From JBBDXA01 sp040902585 (lineage in GTDB: Bacteria; Planctomycetota; Phycisphaerae; Phycisphaerales; Phycisphaeraceae): a stretch of DNA of 21,976 nt. How positions within the stretch are numbered: the first letter of the stretch is position 1; every line of letters starts with the position of its first letter. The stretch is taken from positions 1 through 21,976 of the forward strand of contig JBBDXA010000160.1 in NCBI GenBank assembly GCA_040902585.1, given 5' to 3'. Made by a program: the position numbers and the translations under genes. Of the stretch, positions 6,386 to 12,990 are shown piece after piece. Under the pieces are notes generated by a model, which worked only from the letters and a program-made list of their open reading frames with translations, did no database searches and was not told the origin of the DNA.

Positions 6386-6968
6386 GCCGAGCCTGCATCA
6401 CAAGCCGGTGCCTTCGCCGTGGCTCGTGGGGATGAGCGCCCTTTGGATGCTGATCTACATAACCGGGGCGCTGATTGGCGCGTTGAATGCCGTGCGCGGT
6501 CGATTCGAGTTCGCGGATATCGCTGTCGGCGTCGGCGTGTTCTTCGCAGGTGCCGCGCTGGCATACGTGTTGTACGCGGCGGTCTTTCGTCGTTGCCTCG
6601 GGCCGGCCACACTCATGACCGTGCTTCACCTCGTGCTCAGCGGAGCATCGGGGCTGCCGCTGTTCCTCGTCGTGTTCGTTACGGTGTCAGGTGAGAATCC
6701 TCACGTGCTCGGCGTCGCGGCGACGATCAGCCTGTTCTCGCCGGTGGTGACCATCAGCATGGCGGTTCTGCTGCTGCGCTGGACGCGCAAGCTGGAGGAG
6801 CATCATCGCACGCGCCCCTATTGCAACAACTGCGGCTACAACCTCATTGGCTCCCTTCGCGGCGGGCAGAACCGTTGCCCCGAGTGCGGTGCCTTCGCAT
6901 CGCCGGCGCAAGTTGCAATCCACGGCAGCAGCGAGGACAGTACCGCCCATGCAGACCCTTCAGATTAA
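6378..6968 (+). CDS. Membrane protein with C-terminal zinc ribbon, paralog 4
   Basis: A 196-residue paralog. The open frame extends upstream to 6138, but I place the start at the ATG at 6378 because this gives the same length and the same order of segments as the other three, and because the upstream part lies wholly inside paralog 3. Hydrophobic segments lie near residues 16-38, 47-70, 77-103 and 110-133; the ribbon has Cys at 149, 152, 167 and 170 (CNNCGYNLIGS...CPECG). Its last 20 bp overlap kdsA. The packing against a KDO synthesis gene hints at an envelope role, but nothing in the sequence names the function. Confidence 0.85.
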   Translation: MTEPSLHHKPVPSPWLVGMSALWMLIYITGALIGALNAVRGRFEFADIAVGVGVFFAGAALAYVLYAAVFRRCLGPATLMTVLHLVLSGASGLPLFLVVFVTVSGENPHVLGVAATISLFSPVVTISMAVLLLRWTRKLEEHHRTRPYCNNCGYNLIGSLRGGQNRCPECGAFASPAQVAIHGSSEDSTAHADPSD

Positions 6969-7806
6969 GAACGTGGTCATCGGTCCCGCTGCGCCTCTCG
7001 CGGTCATCGCCGGGCCTTGCGTGATGGAGTCGCCGGAGCTTTGTCTTTCGCTGGGTGAGAAGTTGCGTGACCGCTGCGCGAAGCTCGGCTTCGGCTACAT
7101 CTTCAAGGCGAGTTTTGACAAGGCGAACCGCACCTCGATACACAGCCAGCGCGGGCCGGGCATGGAGGACGGGCTGCGGATGCTGGAGGAGATCGGGCGG
7201 ATGCTGGGCGTGCCGGTGACAACGGATATTCATGAGCCTGCGCACGCGGAGCCGGCGGGGCAGGCGGTGGACCTCTTGCAGATCCCCGCGTTTTTATGTC
7301 GGCAGACGGACCTGCTCGTGGCCGCGGCGGCGACGGGGCGAAGCGTGAACGTGAAGAAGGGGCAGTTCGTTTCGCCGCCGGAGATGAAGAACGTGATCGA
7401 GAAACTTGTGGAGGCCGGCTGCGGAACGGATCACGGCAACGGGGCGGCCGCTCCGACCAGCAACGGCATCATCCTCACCGAGCGCGGCACCTTCTTCGGC
7501 TACAACAGGCTCGTCAATGATTTCGTCGGCCTCGGCGACCTGATGGAACTCGGCTGGCCCGTGTGCTTCGACGTGACCCATTCGACGCAACAGCCCGGCG
7601 GCGGCGCGGGTGGAAAAATGTCCGGCGGAAGGCCCGATCGCGCGCCGCTGCTCGCGAAGGCGGCGGTGGCGGCGGGCGTGCAGGCGGTGTTCCTGGAGAC
7701 GCATCCGGACCCGGCCCATGCGCTGAGCGACGGCGCGACGATGCTGCCGATTGATGGGGCGCTGAAGTTGTTGGATGAGCTGGCGCGATTGCGGAGCGCG
7801 CTGTAA
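6949..7806 (+). CDS. kdsA: 3-deoxy-D-manno-octulosonate 8-phosphate synthase
   Basis: KdsA condenses arabinose 5-phosphate with phosphoenolpyruvate to give KDO-8-phosphate for LPS inner core. I place the start at the ATG at 6949 (285 residues), which puts the family's first motif VIAGPC at the usual distance; an upstream in-frame start would lie inside paralog 4. C24 in AGPCVMES marks the metal-dependent class (E. coli has Asn here), and the other expected metal ligands are present: H211 in DVTHS, E250 in FLETHPDP and D261 in LSDG. FKASFDKANRTS (52-63) is the substrate loop. An insertion of about 11 residues (near 159-171, TDHGNGAAAPTS) precedes the LTERG strand. It implies an LPS-type outer membrane. 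Confidence 0.95.
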   Translation: MQTLQIKNVVIGPAAPLAVIAGPCVMESPELCLSLGEKLRDRCAKLGFGYIFKASFDKANRTSIHSQRGPGMEDGLRMLEEIGRMLGVPVTTDIHEPAHAEPAGQAVDLLQIPAFLCRQTDLLVAAAATGRSVNVKKGQFVSPPEMKNVIEKLVEAGCGTDHGNGAAAPTSNGIILTERGTFFGYNRLVNDFVGLGDLMELGWPVCFDVTHSTQQPGGGAGGKMSGGRPDRAPLLAKAAVAAGVQAVFLETHPDPAHALSDGATMLPIDGALKLLDELARLRSAL

Positions 7807-7838
7807 TGGTCCGAACGGAGATCGCGATGGTTTGCGGA

Positions 7839-8264
7839 TTATTTTGAGCGTATCTCCATTGCCTTCAACAGGCGTGCTGCCCCCTCCTCCCAGTCGCGGG
7901 TGAAATCGATCATCTGAAACGATGGGAGTGTCCATGACAGCAATTGCGGTTCGCACGGCTTCAGCAGTAATGGAATGATCCGATCTTCAAGGCGATCCTC
8001 ATTGAGCGCGTAGAGTAACTCGCGCTTCACCCACTTGGAGCGAGTTGCGCGAGGCGTAAGCAGGAGCAGAAAGCAGTCGCAGCGGTCCAGGGCCGCGCCG
8101 ATCTCGTCATGCCACTTCTGGCCGCCCTGGATGTGTTTTTCGCTGAACCAGACGGGAATGTGGTGGCTGCGAAGAAAGGTTGCCAACGGATTGAGAAGGT
8201 GCCGATCCCCGCTCGCGTGAGACAGGAAAACTTCCCTGGGCCGGCGTGGGCGGGTCCGTCTCAT
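7839..8264 (-). CDS. TIR-domain protein 1
   Basis: A 141-residue protein that is almost only a TIR domain: VFLSHASGD (box 1, 12-20), VWFSEKHIQGGQKWHDEIGAAL (38-59, loop and helix), FLLLLTPRATRSKWVKREL (65-83). The glutamate in WVKREL (E82) lies where SARM1 and bacterial TIR NADases have their catalytic Glu. A basic stretch (RRTRPRRPRE) precedes it. It is second in a two-gene unit: it starts 10 bp after the stop of the other TIR gene, and its GTGAGG ribosome binding site overlaps that stop, so translation is probably coupled. TIR-only proteins may be NAD-cleaving defence effectors or signal producers, but no partner of Thoeris or similar systems is next to it. It converges with kdsA. Confidence 0.88.
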   Translation of the reverse strand: MRRTRPRRPREVFLSHASGDRHLLNPLATFLRSHHIPVWFSEKHIQGGQKWHDEIGAALDRCDCFLLLLTPRATRSKWVKRELLYALNEDRLEDRIIPLLLKPCEPQLLSWTLPSFQMIDFTRDWEEGAARLLKAMEIRSK

Positions 8265-8274
8265 GCAACAAGCC

Positions 8275-8664
8275 TCACGCGGTCTGTTTCAGATGAGCGA
8301 GAATCTTCGGAGCCGCAAGGGCGATCCTGCGTGGATCGGCGCGCACGACATGAAGCCGATTCAGAATCCAGGGAATGTTCTTCGTCGCGCGAATCTGAAC
8401 GGGCACCAATCGATCCTTGTAGTTTGTTGAGCCAAGGGCAAAGTCGATCTCGCGGCGGACGTGTGTCGATGCCATCGCATCGGGCGAAATCAGCACAACC
8501 ATCGCATCAGATGTTTCCAGCGCCTCTGCCAGCTTGGATGCCCAATTATCTCCCGGCAGCAACAGCGCGGTGCGCCACACCTCAAGCCCGGCCTGCGTGA
8601 GTGACGCGGCGAGCTTTTCGGCGACAGGCCCGTCCTTGTCGCTATGGGAAAGGAAAACCTTCAT
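8275..8664 (-). CDS. TIR-domain protein 2
   Basis: A 129-residue TIR-only protein, first gene of the pair. Visible elements are MKVFLSHSDKDG (1-12), the loop LEVWRTALLLPGDNWASKLAEAL (27-49), the strand AMVVLISPDAMAS (54-66) and THVRREIDFAL with E72 at the catalytic Glu position. The two TIR domains differ clearly, so they are not a recent duplication and may have different roles, such as sensor and effector; that is inference. A perfect TATAAT on the minus strand lies 7 nt upstream of the ATG, so transcription would start at or next to the start codon. There is no Shine-Dalgarno, consistent with a leaderless mRNA. Confidence 0.88.
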   Translation of the reverse strand: MKVFLSHSDKDGPVAEKLAASLTQAGLEVWRTALLLPGDNWASKLAEALETSDAMVVLISPDAMASTHVRREIDFALGSTNYKDRLVPVQIRATKNIPWILNRLHVVRADPRRIALAAPKILAHLKQTA

Positions 8665-8671
8665 CGCTTGG

Positions 8672-8677
8672 ATTATA
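8672..8677 (-). promoter_or_regulatory. Perfect -10 box for the TIR pair
   Basis: TATAAT on the minus strand, 7 nt before the ATG of the first TIR gene. The -35 region is weak (TGCTTT at about 16 nt). The geometry predicts a leaderless or nearly leaderless transcript. Confidence 0.5.
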
Positions 8678-8729
8678 GCGACCAGACGACCTGAAAGCAG
8701 AGGCGATTAAATGGAATCCGACGCGTGCT

Positions 8730-9983
8730 TTACTGCTTCATCGCCGCTGCCAGAATCGCGCTCGTGCTCGGGCGCATGATGCGCGGGTCAACCTGTTCGC
8801 CGGCAAGCAACGTCTCGCGCACCTGTTTGCCGCTGATGAACACCGGCTTCTCGTCCTTGTGATTCTCCATCAGGTCGACACGGCCGAGCGATTCGTAGTA
8901 CGCCGCGAAGCCGACCTTCACCGGCTTGATGAGCAGCTCGCCCTTGAGGCTGCCGAAGATTTCCTGGGCGTCGAAGTCACCCCAGATCGGCGTGCCATCG
9001 GCGTAAGGCGCGTCGGCGTGTTTGCGGCCGATGATGATGTTGGTGAAGCCCATGTTCTGGCGGTAGATGCCGTGCATCACCGCTTCGCTGGGGCCACCGT
9101 AGAACATTTTGATATCCAGGCCCAGGAGCAGCACGCGATCGCTGATCTTCCCGCCGACCTTCTTCCACAGCGCCTTATCCGCATCGCCGTCGCCGAACTC
9201 GCCTGAGTCGATGAGCTTCTTGTAGGTCTCCATGCGTGTGACGCCGTTGACGTCATCGCCTTTGGTTTCGCCGAGCAATGGGTTGAGCACGGCCGCGGCA
9301 TTCTTGCCTTCGCGCAGGAGCGATTCGAGGCCGTAGAGCAGGGCGTATTCGTGAGCGCGGTGCAGCGGGTTGCGCGTCTGGAAGGCGACGGTGGCGTCCC
9401 ATCCGCCCTTGGCCAGCAGGGCGCGGACCTCGGCGGGGCTCTTGATGTACTGCCCGAACTGCGGATGCACGGGCGGCTTGATCACGCTGATCGTTCCGCC
9501 GAGCAGGTGCGTCTTGTGGGCATTGTCCGGATTCTTCAGCACGATGTCCGCACCGGGATGGTCGGTGCGATCGGTGCGGTACACGCTGGCGAGATAGCGC
9601 GGCTTATCCCACTTGAAGATCGATTCGACATGCAGCGTCGCGACGATGTCGCCGCTGGGCGCGGTGAGGGCGACGGTGTCGCCGCTCTTAATCTTGTGAG
9701 CCAGCTCGCTCGTCACGGGGAGCGACAGCGGAATCGTCCACGCAAATTTGCGGGCATTGTGAACAACGACATGCTCATCCAGCACGCGGTTGAAGACCGC
9801 CTCGGTCATCGGGCCTTCGGTCGGACTGAGCGTACCGTCCGCCCAGCGATAGACCGTGGACAGATCGCCCGCGCTGACGGGGACTTGTGTCAGGCCCTCT
9901 GCGGAGGCGAGCAGGGCGGCTGAGTCGGAAGCGAAACGGTTGATGAGCGTGCCGCCGTGGGGGGCGATGAGGCCGGCTGTCAT
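8730..9983 (-). CDS. sat: Sulfate adenylyltransferase (ATP sulfurylase)
   Basis: Sat converts sulfate and ATP to adenylylsulfate and pyrophosphate. The protein is a full-length monofunctional enzyme (417 residues) with the PUA-like N-terminal part and the catalytic motif QTRNPLHRAHE (202-212). The later region reads GRKHADAPYADG, IWGDFDAQEIF and ISGKQVRETLL; the KHADAP form resembles, from memory, the enzymes of sulfate reducers and sulfur oxidizers rather than the GRDHAG form. No APS kinase or reductase is adjacent, so assimilatory versus other use cannot be decided. The ATG at 9981-9983 has AGGAG 8 nt upstream. It is on the same strand as the TIR pair but separated by about 65 bp, and the TIR pair has its own -10 box. 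Confidence 0.95.
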   Translation of the reverse strand: MTAGLIAPHGGTLINRFASDSAALLASAEGLTQVPVSAGDLSTVYRWADGTLSPTEGPMTEAVFNRVLDEHVVVHNARKFAWTIPLSLPVTSELAHKIKSGDTVALTAPSGDIVATLHVESIFKWDKPRYLASVYRTDRTDHPGADIVLKNPDNAHKTHLLGGTISVIKPPVHPQFGQYIKSPAEVRALLAKGGWDATVAFQTRNPLHRAHEYALLYGLESLLREGKNAAAVLNPLLGETKGDDVNGVTRMETYKKLIDSGEFGDGDADKALWKKVGGKISDRVLLLGLDIKMFYGGPSEAVMHGIYRQNMGFTNIIIGRKHADAPYADGTPIWGDFDAQEIFGSLKGELLIKPVKVGFAAYYESLGRVDLMENHKDEKPVFISGKQVRETLLAGEQVDPRIMRPSTSAILAAAMKQ

Positions 9984-10092
9984 GAGCGAATCTCCTGCGG
10001 GAATTTGAGGGAGCGGATGCTAGTGGAAGGGAAAAGAAAGTGCAAAATGCAAAGCATGCAAGTGAAAAAGCAGAAATGAAGGCGGGGCGTGT

Positions 10093-10491
10093 TCAGTCTT
10101 TCGGTTTCTTACTCTTCTTCTCGGGCTTGGGCGCGGGTTCGATCTTCGCGGGTTTCGATTCACTCGCCTTCGCTTCAGGCTTGGCAGCGGTGTCGCTCTT
10201 GGTTTCGGTTTTCGCGTCGGACTTCGATTCAGCCTTCGACTCGCTCTTGGGTTCGCTGGCTTCCTTGCCCGCCTTGCTGTCCGCCTCCGCTGCCTTTTTG
10301 TAGCCCTCGCTGCGGTAGTCCGTCTGCCAGAAGCCGGAGCCTTTGAAGATGACGCCCGCGCCGGTGCCAATGAGGCGTTTGAGTTTCAGCTTGCCGCACG
10401 CAGGGCATTTGCGCAGAGGCTTGGCGCTCATGCTCTGAAACTCTTCGAACTCGTGCTGACACGCTTTGCAGATGTATTCGTAGGTGGGCAT
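10093..10491 (-). CDS. FmdB-type zinc-ribbon protein with a charged repeat tail
   Basis: The first 60-70 residues are the FmdB/CxxC_CxxC_SSSS family: MPTYEYICKACQHEFE, then CPACGKLKLKRLIGTGAGVIF and SGFWQTDYR. The four Cys bind zinc; family members are small proteins sometimes annotated as regulators, with no agreed function. The rest, about residues 75-132, is a low-complexity tail of Lys, Ser, Glu, Ala and Pro (SKAESKSDAKTETKSD and so on), probably disordered. I chose the ATG at 10489-10491 because MPTYEY is the standard beginning; an in-frame upstream start would add residues from the octamer array. No Shine-Dalgarno is present since the array directly precedes the ATG. It follows grpE on the same strand. 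Confidence 0.88.
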   Translation of the reverse strand: MPTYEYICKACQHEFEEFQSMSAKPLRKCPACGKLKLKRLIGTGAGVIFKGSGFWQTDYRSEGYKKAAEADSKAGKEASEPKSESKAESKSDAKTETKSDTAAKPEAKASESKPAKIEPAPKPEKKSKKPKD

Positions 10492-10495
10492 GAGG

Positions 10496-10609
10496 AAAAC
10501 CAGAAAATCAGAAAAGCACAAAAGCAGAAAATAGGATCCGGGCGTGAGGCGTGAGGCGTGACAGCGGATGTTTTGCTTTTCTGCTTTTCCGCTGTTTTGC
10601 TTTCTCCCC
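10496..10609. repeat. Octamer and heptamer arrays filling the grpE-fmdB gap
   Basis: Three arrays lie end to end. 10496-10535 has five AAAAGCAG-like octamers (AAAACCAG, AAAATCAG, AAAAGCAC, AAAAGCAG, AAAATAGG). 10541-10561 has three perfect GGCGTGA heptamers. 10570-10609 has five octamers of the complementary type (GTTTTGCT, TTTCTGCT, TTTCCGCT, GTTTTGCT, TTCTCCCC). The two octamer blocks are inverted relative to each other, so the RNA could fold into a long weak stem with the heptamers in the loop. Confidence 0.8.
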
Positions 10610-11148
10610 TATTCCGCCACGCTGACTTTCACAGGTCGCAGCGTCTTGTCGTTGATCAGGTAACCGGGCTGGAGCTGGTTGACCACGTGATTCGTCGCGA
10701 TGCCTTCCGCCTTTTCGCGCATCAGGGCTTCGTGACGGTTCGGGTCAAACTCTTCGCCCTTTGTTGCGTTGACGCGCTGCACGCCGTGGCGTTCGAGGGT
10801 CTTGAGCAGTTCATCGCGCACGATGAACAGGCCGTCCATCACGCTGCGGGCCGTAGCCTTTTCCATGTCGATCGAAAGGGCGTTATCAAAATGATCGAGC
10901 ACCGAGATGAGCTCGCGCGCCAGGGCCATGGTCTGCTGCTCGCGCGCCGCCACGACATTCTGCTGCGACCTTCGAACATAGTTCTGATAGTCAGCCGCGG
11001 CCCGCAGCAGCTTGCTCTGAAGCTCCACGTTCTCCGCGACGAGATCGTTGATGTCGTTCTCGACTCTCTCTTCGAGTTGATCGCCTTCGGCCGCAGGGTC
11101 GAGGTCGTCGGGCGTGTTCTCGGGTTGTATTTTGTCTTGGTCTTCCAT
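10609..11148 (-). CDS. grpE: GrpE nucleotide exchange factor
   Basis: GrpE releases ADP from DnaK. The 179-residue protein has an acidic N-terminus (QPENTPDDLDPAAEGDQLEE), a long coiled-coil helix (about 25-85, containing LLRAAADYQNYVRRSQQ) and the C-terminal beta domain with GEEFDPNRHEALM and GYLINDKTLRPVKVSV, the family signature. It is downstream of dnaJ, with a 58-bp gap that carries a TAGCCGCTCGCGGCTT repeat. dnaK is not in this window, so its partner must be encoded elsewhere. The ribosome binding site is weak. Confidence 0.96.
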   Translation of the reverse strand: MEDQDKIQPENTPDDLDPAAEGDQLEERVENDINDLVAENVELQSKLLRAAADYQNYVRRSQQNVVAAREQQTMALARELISVLDHFDNALSIDMEKATARSVMDGLFIVRDELLKTLERHGVQRVNATKGEEFDPNRHEALMREKAEGIATNHVVNQLQPGYLINDKTLRPVKVSVAE

Positions 11149-11191
11149 GTTGTTCTCGTGGTCGTTCCCGTGGTCGTGTCGTGGATGATTG

Positions 11192-11209
11192 CGAAGCCGC
11201 GAGCGGCTA
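11192..11209. repeat. TAGCCGCTCGCGGCTT hairpin repeat, copy 3
   Basis: Reverse-orientation copy. Read on the minus strand its first three bases are the dnaJ stop codon TAG, the same arrangement as at deoC. Confidence 0.75.
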
Positions 11210-12337
11210 CCAGAGCCAGCAGGCGGTCAGGTAATCCTTCACGCGCTTCCAGAAGCTGGTGCTGCGGGGCAGCACATCATTGTTTTCCGTCGCGGCGTAT
11301 TCGCGCAGAAGTTCTTCCTGTTTCTTGGTGAGCTTGTGCGGTATCTCCACGTGCATGACGACGAGCTGGTCGCCACGCCTTCCGCTGCGCAGTTCGGGCA
11401 GCCCCTTGCCGCGCAGGCGGAAAATCTCGCCGTGCTGCGTGCCGGGCTTGATCTTGATCTCCTCTTCACCATCGAGCGTGGCGACGCCCACTTTCGCGCC
11501 CAGCGCCGCCTGCGTGAAACTCACGGGCATGTGCATCACCAGGTGCTCATCCTGCCTTTGAAAAAGCTTGTGCTCGGCGACGCGGACGTACACATGCAGA
11601 TCGCCGCGCGGCCCGCCCCTTTCGCCCGGCTCCCCTTCGTTGCCCACGCGCACCGCCTGACCATCGTGAATGCCCTTGGGGATCTTCACGTGGACCACGC
11701 GTTTCTTCGGCTGCCGGCCCGAGCCTTTGCAGTCCGTGCACTTATCCTTCACGATCGTCCCCGCGCCGCGGCAGGCCGGGCACGTGGTCACCATCCTGAA
11801 CATCCCGCCCAGGCCCGCCTGCTGCACCTTGCCCTGACCCGCGCAGGTGATGCACGTCGCCGGTTCGCTGCCGGGCTTGGCGCCCGAGCCGTTGCAGGTG
11901 GAGCAGTGATCCATGCGCGAGAATTGAATCTCGCGCTCGACGCCTTTAGCGACGTCTTCGAGCGTGATTTCGATTTCAGTCTCAAGCGTCGCGCCCCGGC
12001 GAGCGCCGTCGCTGCGCGTGCGCTGACCGAAGATATTGCCAAAGACATCCTCGAACATCGAGAAGATGTCGCCGGTGTTCATCTGCGAGAAGTCGTGGCC
12101 GGTCGAGCCGCGAAGGCCGGCGTGACCGTACTGGTCGTAGCGCTGGCGTTTGTCGCCGTCGCTGAGTACCTCGTACGCCTCAGCCGCCTCCTTGAACAAC
12201 TTCTCCGCCTCGGCATCATCCGGGTTGCGGTCCGGGTGATACTTCATCGCCAGCTTGCGGTAGGCGCGCTTGATGGAATCGCCATCGGCGGTGCGCTCGA
12301 TGCTGAGGACTTCGTAATAGTCGCGCTGGGTTGCCAT
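11207..12337 (-). CDS. dnaJ: DnaJ (Hsp40) co-chaperone
   Basis: DnaJ delivers substrates to DnaK and stimulates its ATPase. This 376-residue type I DnaJ has the J domain (about 4-70) with the HPD motif in KYHPDRNPDD, a short Gly/Phe-poor linker (YGHAGLRGSTGHDF), a zinc domain with four CxxCxGxG repeats (CSTCNGSG, CITCAGQG, CPACRGAG, CTDCKGSG) and the two C-terminal substrate domains. The last residues WLTACWLW-like end (ACWLW) is immediately followed by a TAG that belongs to a dispersed hairpin repeat, so the natural C-terminus may have been altered by repeat insertion. Its start overlaps the preceding small gene's stop by 1 nt (TGATG on the coding strand), so it is likely translationally coupled to it. 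Confidence 0.97.
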   Translation of the reverse strand: MATQRDYYEVLSIERTADGDSIKRAYRKLAMKYHPDRNPDDAEAEKLFKEAAEAYEVLSDGDKRQRYDQYGHAGLRGSTGHDFSQMNTGDIFSMFEDVFGNIFGQRTRSDGARRGATLETEIEITLEDVAKGVEREIQFSRMDHCSTCNGSGAKPGSEPATCITCAGQGKVQQAGLGGMFRMVTTCPACRGAGTIVKDKCTDCKGSGRQPKKRVVHVKIPKGIHDGQAVRVGNEGEPGERGGPRGDLHVYVRVAEHKLFQRQDEHLVMHMPVSFTQAALGAKVGVATLDGEEEIKIKPGTQHGEIFRLRGKGLPELRSGRRGDQLVVMHVEIPHKLTKKQEELLREYAATENNDVLPRSTSFWKRVKDYLTACWLW

Positions 12338-12657
12338 CAGCCTTGAGCCTCACTAAGGAAACCGATCGGCTGCGGGCGCGGCGCAGCCGCCTCGAACTCG
12401 GCCTTGATGACTTGGCTTTCGCGGATGACGACGGTCTGCGCGGGGTTCCTGCCTTTGATACCGATGAGGAGTCCCCAGCGGTGCGGCCCCAAGGCCGGCG
12501 ATTCGGGCAGATTGATCGAGTTCAATGTGGTTCCGTCCGCCAGGTAGAGGCGGACGTGAATCGCGCTTTCGGGCAGGCCCACGGCTTGAGCGAAGAGTCT
12601 GCGATGACCAATCACCTCGGCGAGGAAGGGCGGCTCATCGCGACTGGACTCTGGCAT
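12337..12657 (-). CDS. Small beta-rich protein, hypothetical
   Basis: A 106-residue protein I do not recognise. AGGAG lies 7 nt before the ATG at 12655-12657, so it is probably real. After a polar N-terminus, the middle reads like a small beta barrel (HVRLYLADGTTLNS, WGLLIGIKGRNPAQTVVIRESQVIKAEFE), with no catalytic motif. It overlaps its upstream neighbour by 23 bp and dnaJ by 1 bp, so it belongs to the same transcript. A role in chaperone regulation is possible by position only. Confidence 0.7.
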   Translation of the reverse strand: MPESSRDEPPFLAEVIGHRRLFAQAVGLPESAIHVRLYLADGTTLNSINLPESPALGPHRWGLLIGIKGRNPAQTVVIRESQVIKAEFEAAAPRPQPIGFLSEAQG

Positions 12658-12910
12658 TGCGGTGCTCCTGGGCCAGCGCGATGCCGCGCGCCGTTAATCG
12701 ATACAGCTCTTTCTCTTCGCCAAAGTATCCGATGACCACGCCTGTTTTGGTGGCAAGGCCGGCGTCTTCGAGTTCGCGGTACGCCGCATCCACCTTGGGA
12801 ATCGATTCGGTGCGAAAGGTTGTCCCTAGAACCTCCGAGCCGTAAATCAAACGCTGCGGGTCGCGCGAATGAAACTCAAGCAAATCCTCGGCAATCAGTG
12901 AAAGCGCCAT
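12635..12910 (-). CDS. Small winged-helix-like protein, hypothetical
   Basis: A 91-residue protein with AGGAG 7 nt before its ATG. The order of segments, SIPKVDAAYRELEDAGLATKTGVVIGYFGEEKELYRLTARGIALAQEH, resembles a winged helix: recognition-type helix, a two-strand wing (VVIGYFG, ELYRLT) and a closing helix. It could be a transcription regulator of the downstream dnaJ-grpE genes; this is inference. It starts 80 bp after the groEL stop on the same strand. Confidence 0.7.
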   Translation of the reverse strand: MALSLIAEDLLEFHSRDPQRLIYGSEVLGTTFRTESIPKVDAAYRELEDAGLATKTGVVIGYFGEEKELYRLTARGIALAQEHRNARVQSR

Positions 12911-12990
12911 GTAATCGCTCCTGAATCATGGTCCGGCCGCGGCTGCCGTCCCCTTGACGGCAACCGTCCCCGTCCATCATAGCGCGTCGA

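Noticed and set aside
11189..12346. A 385-codon open frame antisense to dnaJ
   Set aside because: It mirrors dnaJ almost exactly and has an Ala/Arg/Val-rich translation without domains.
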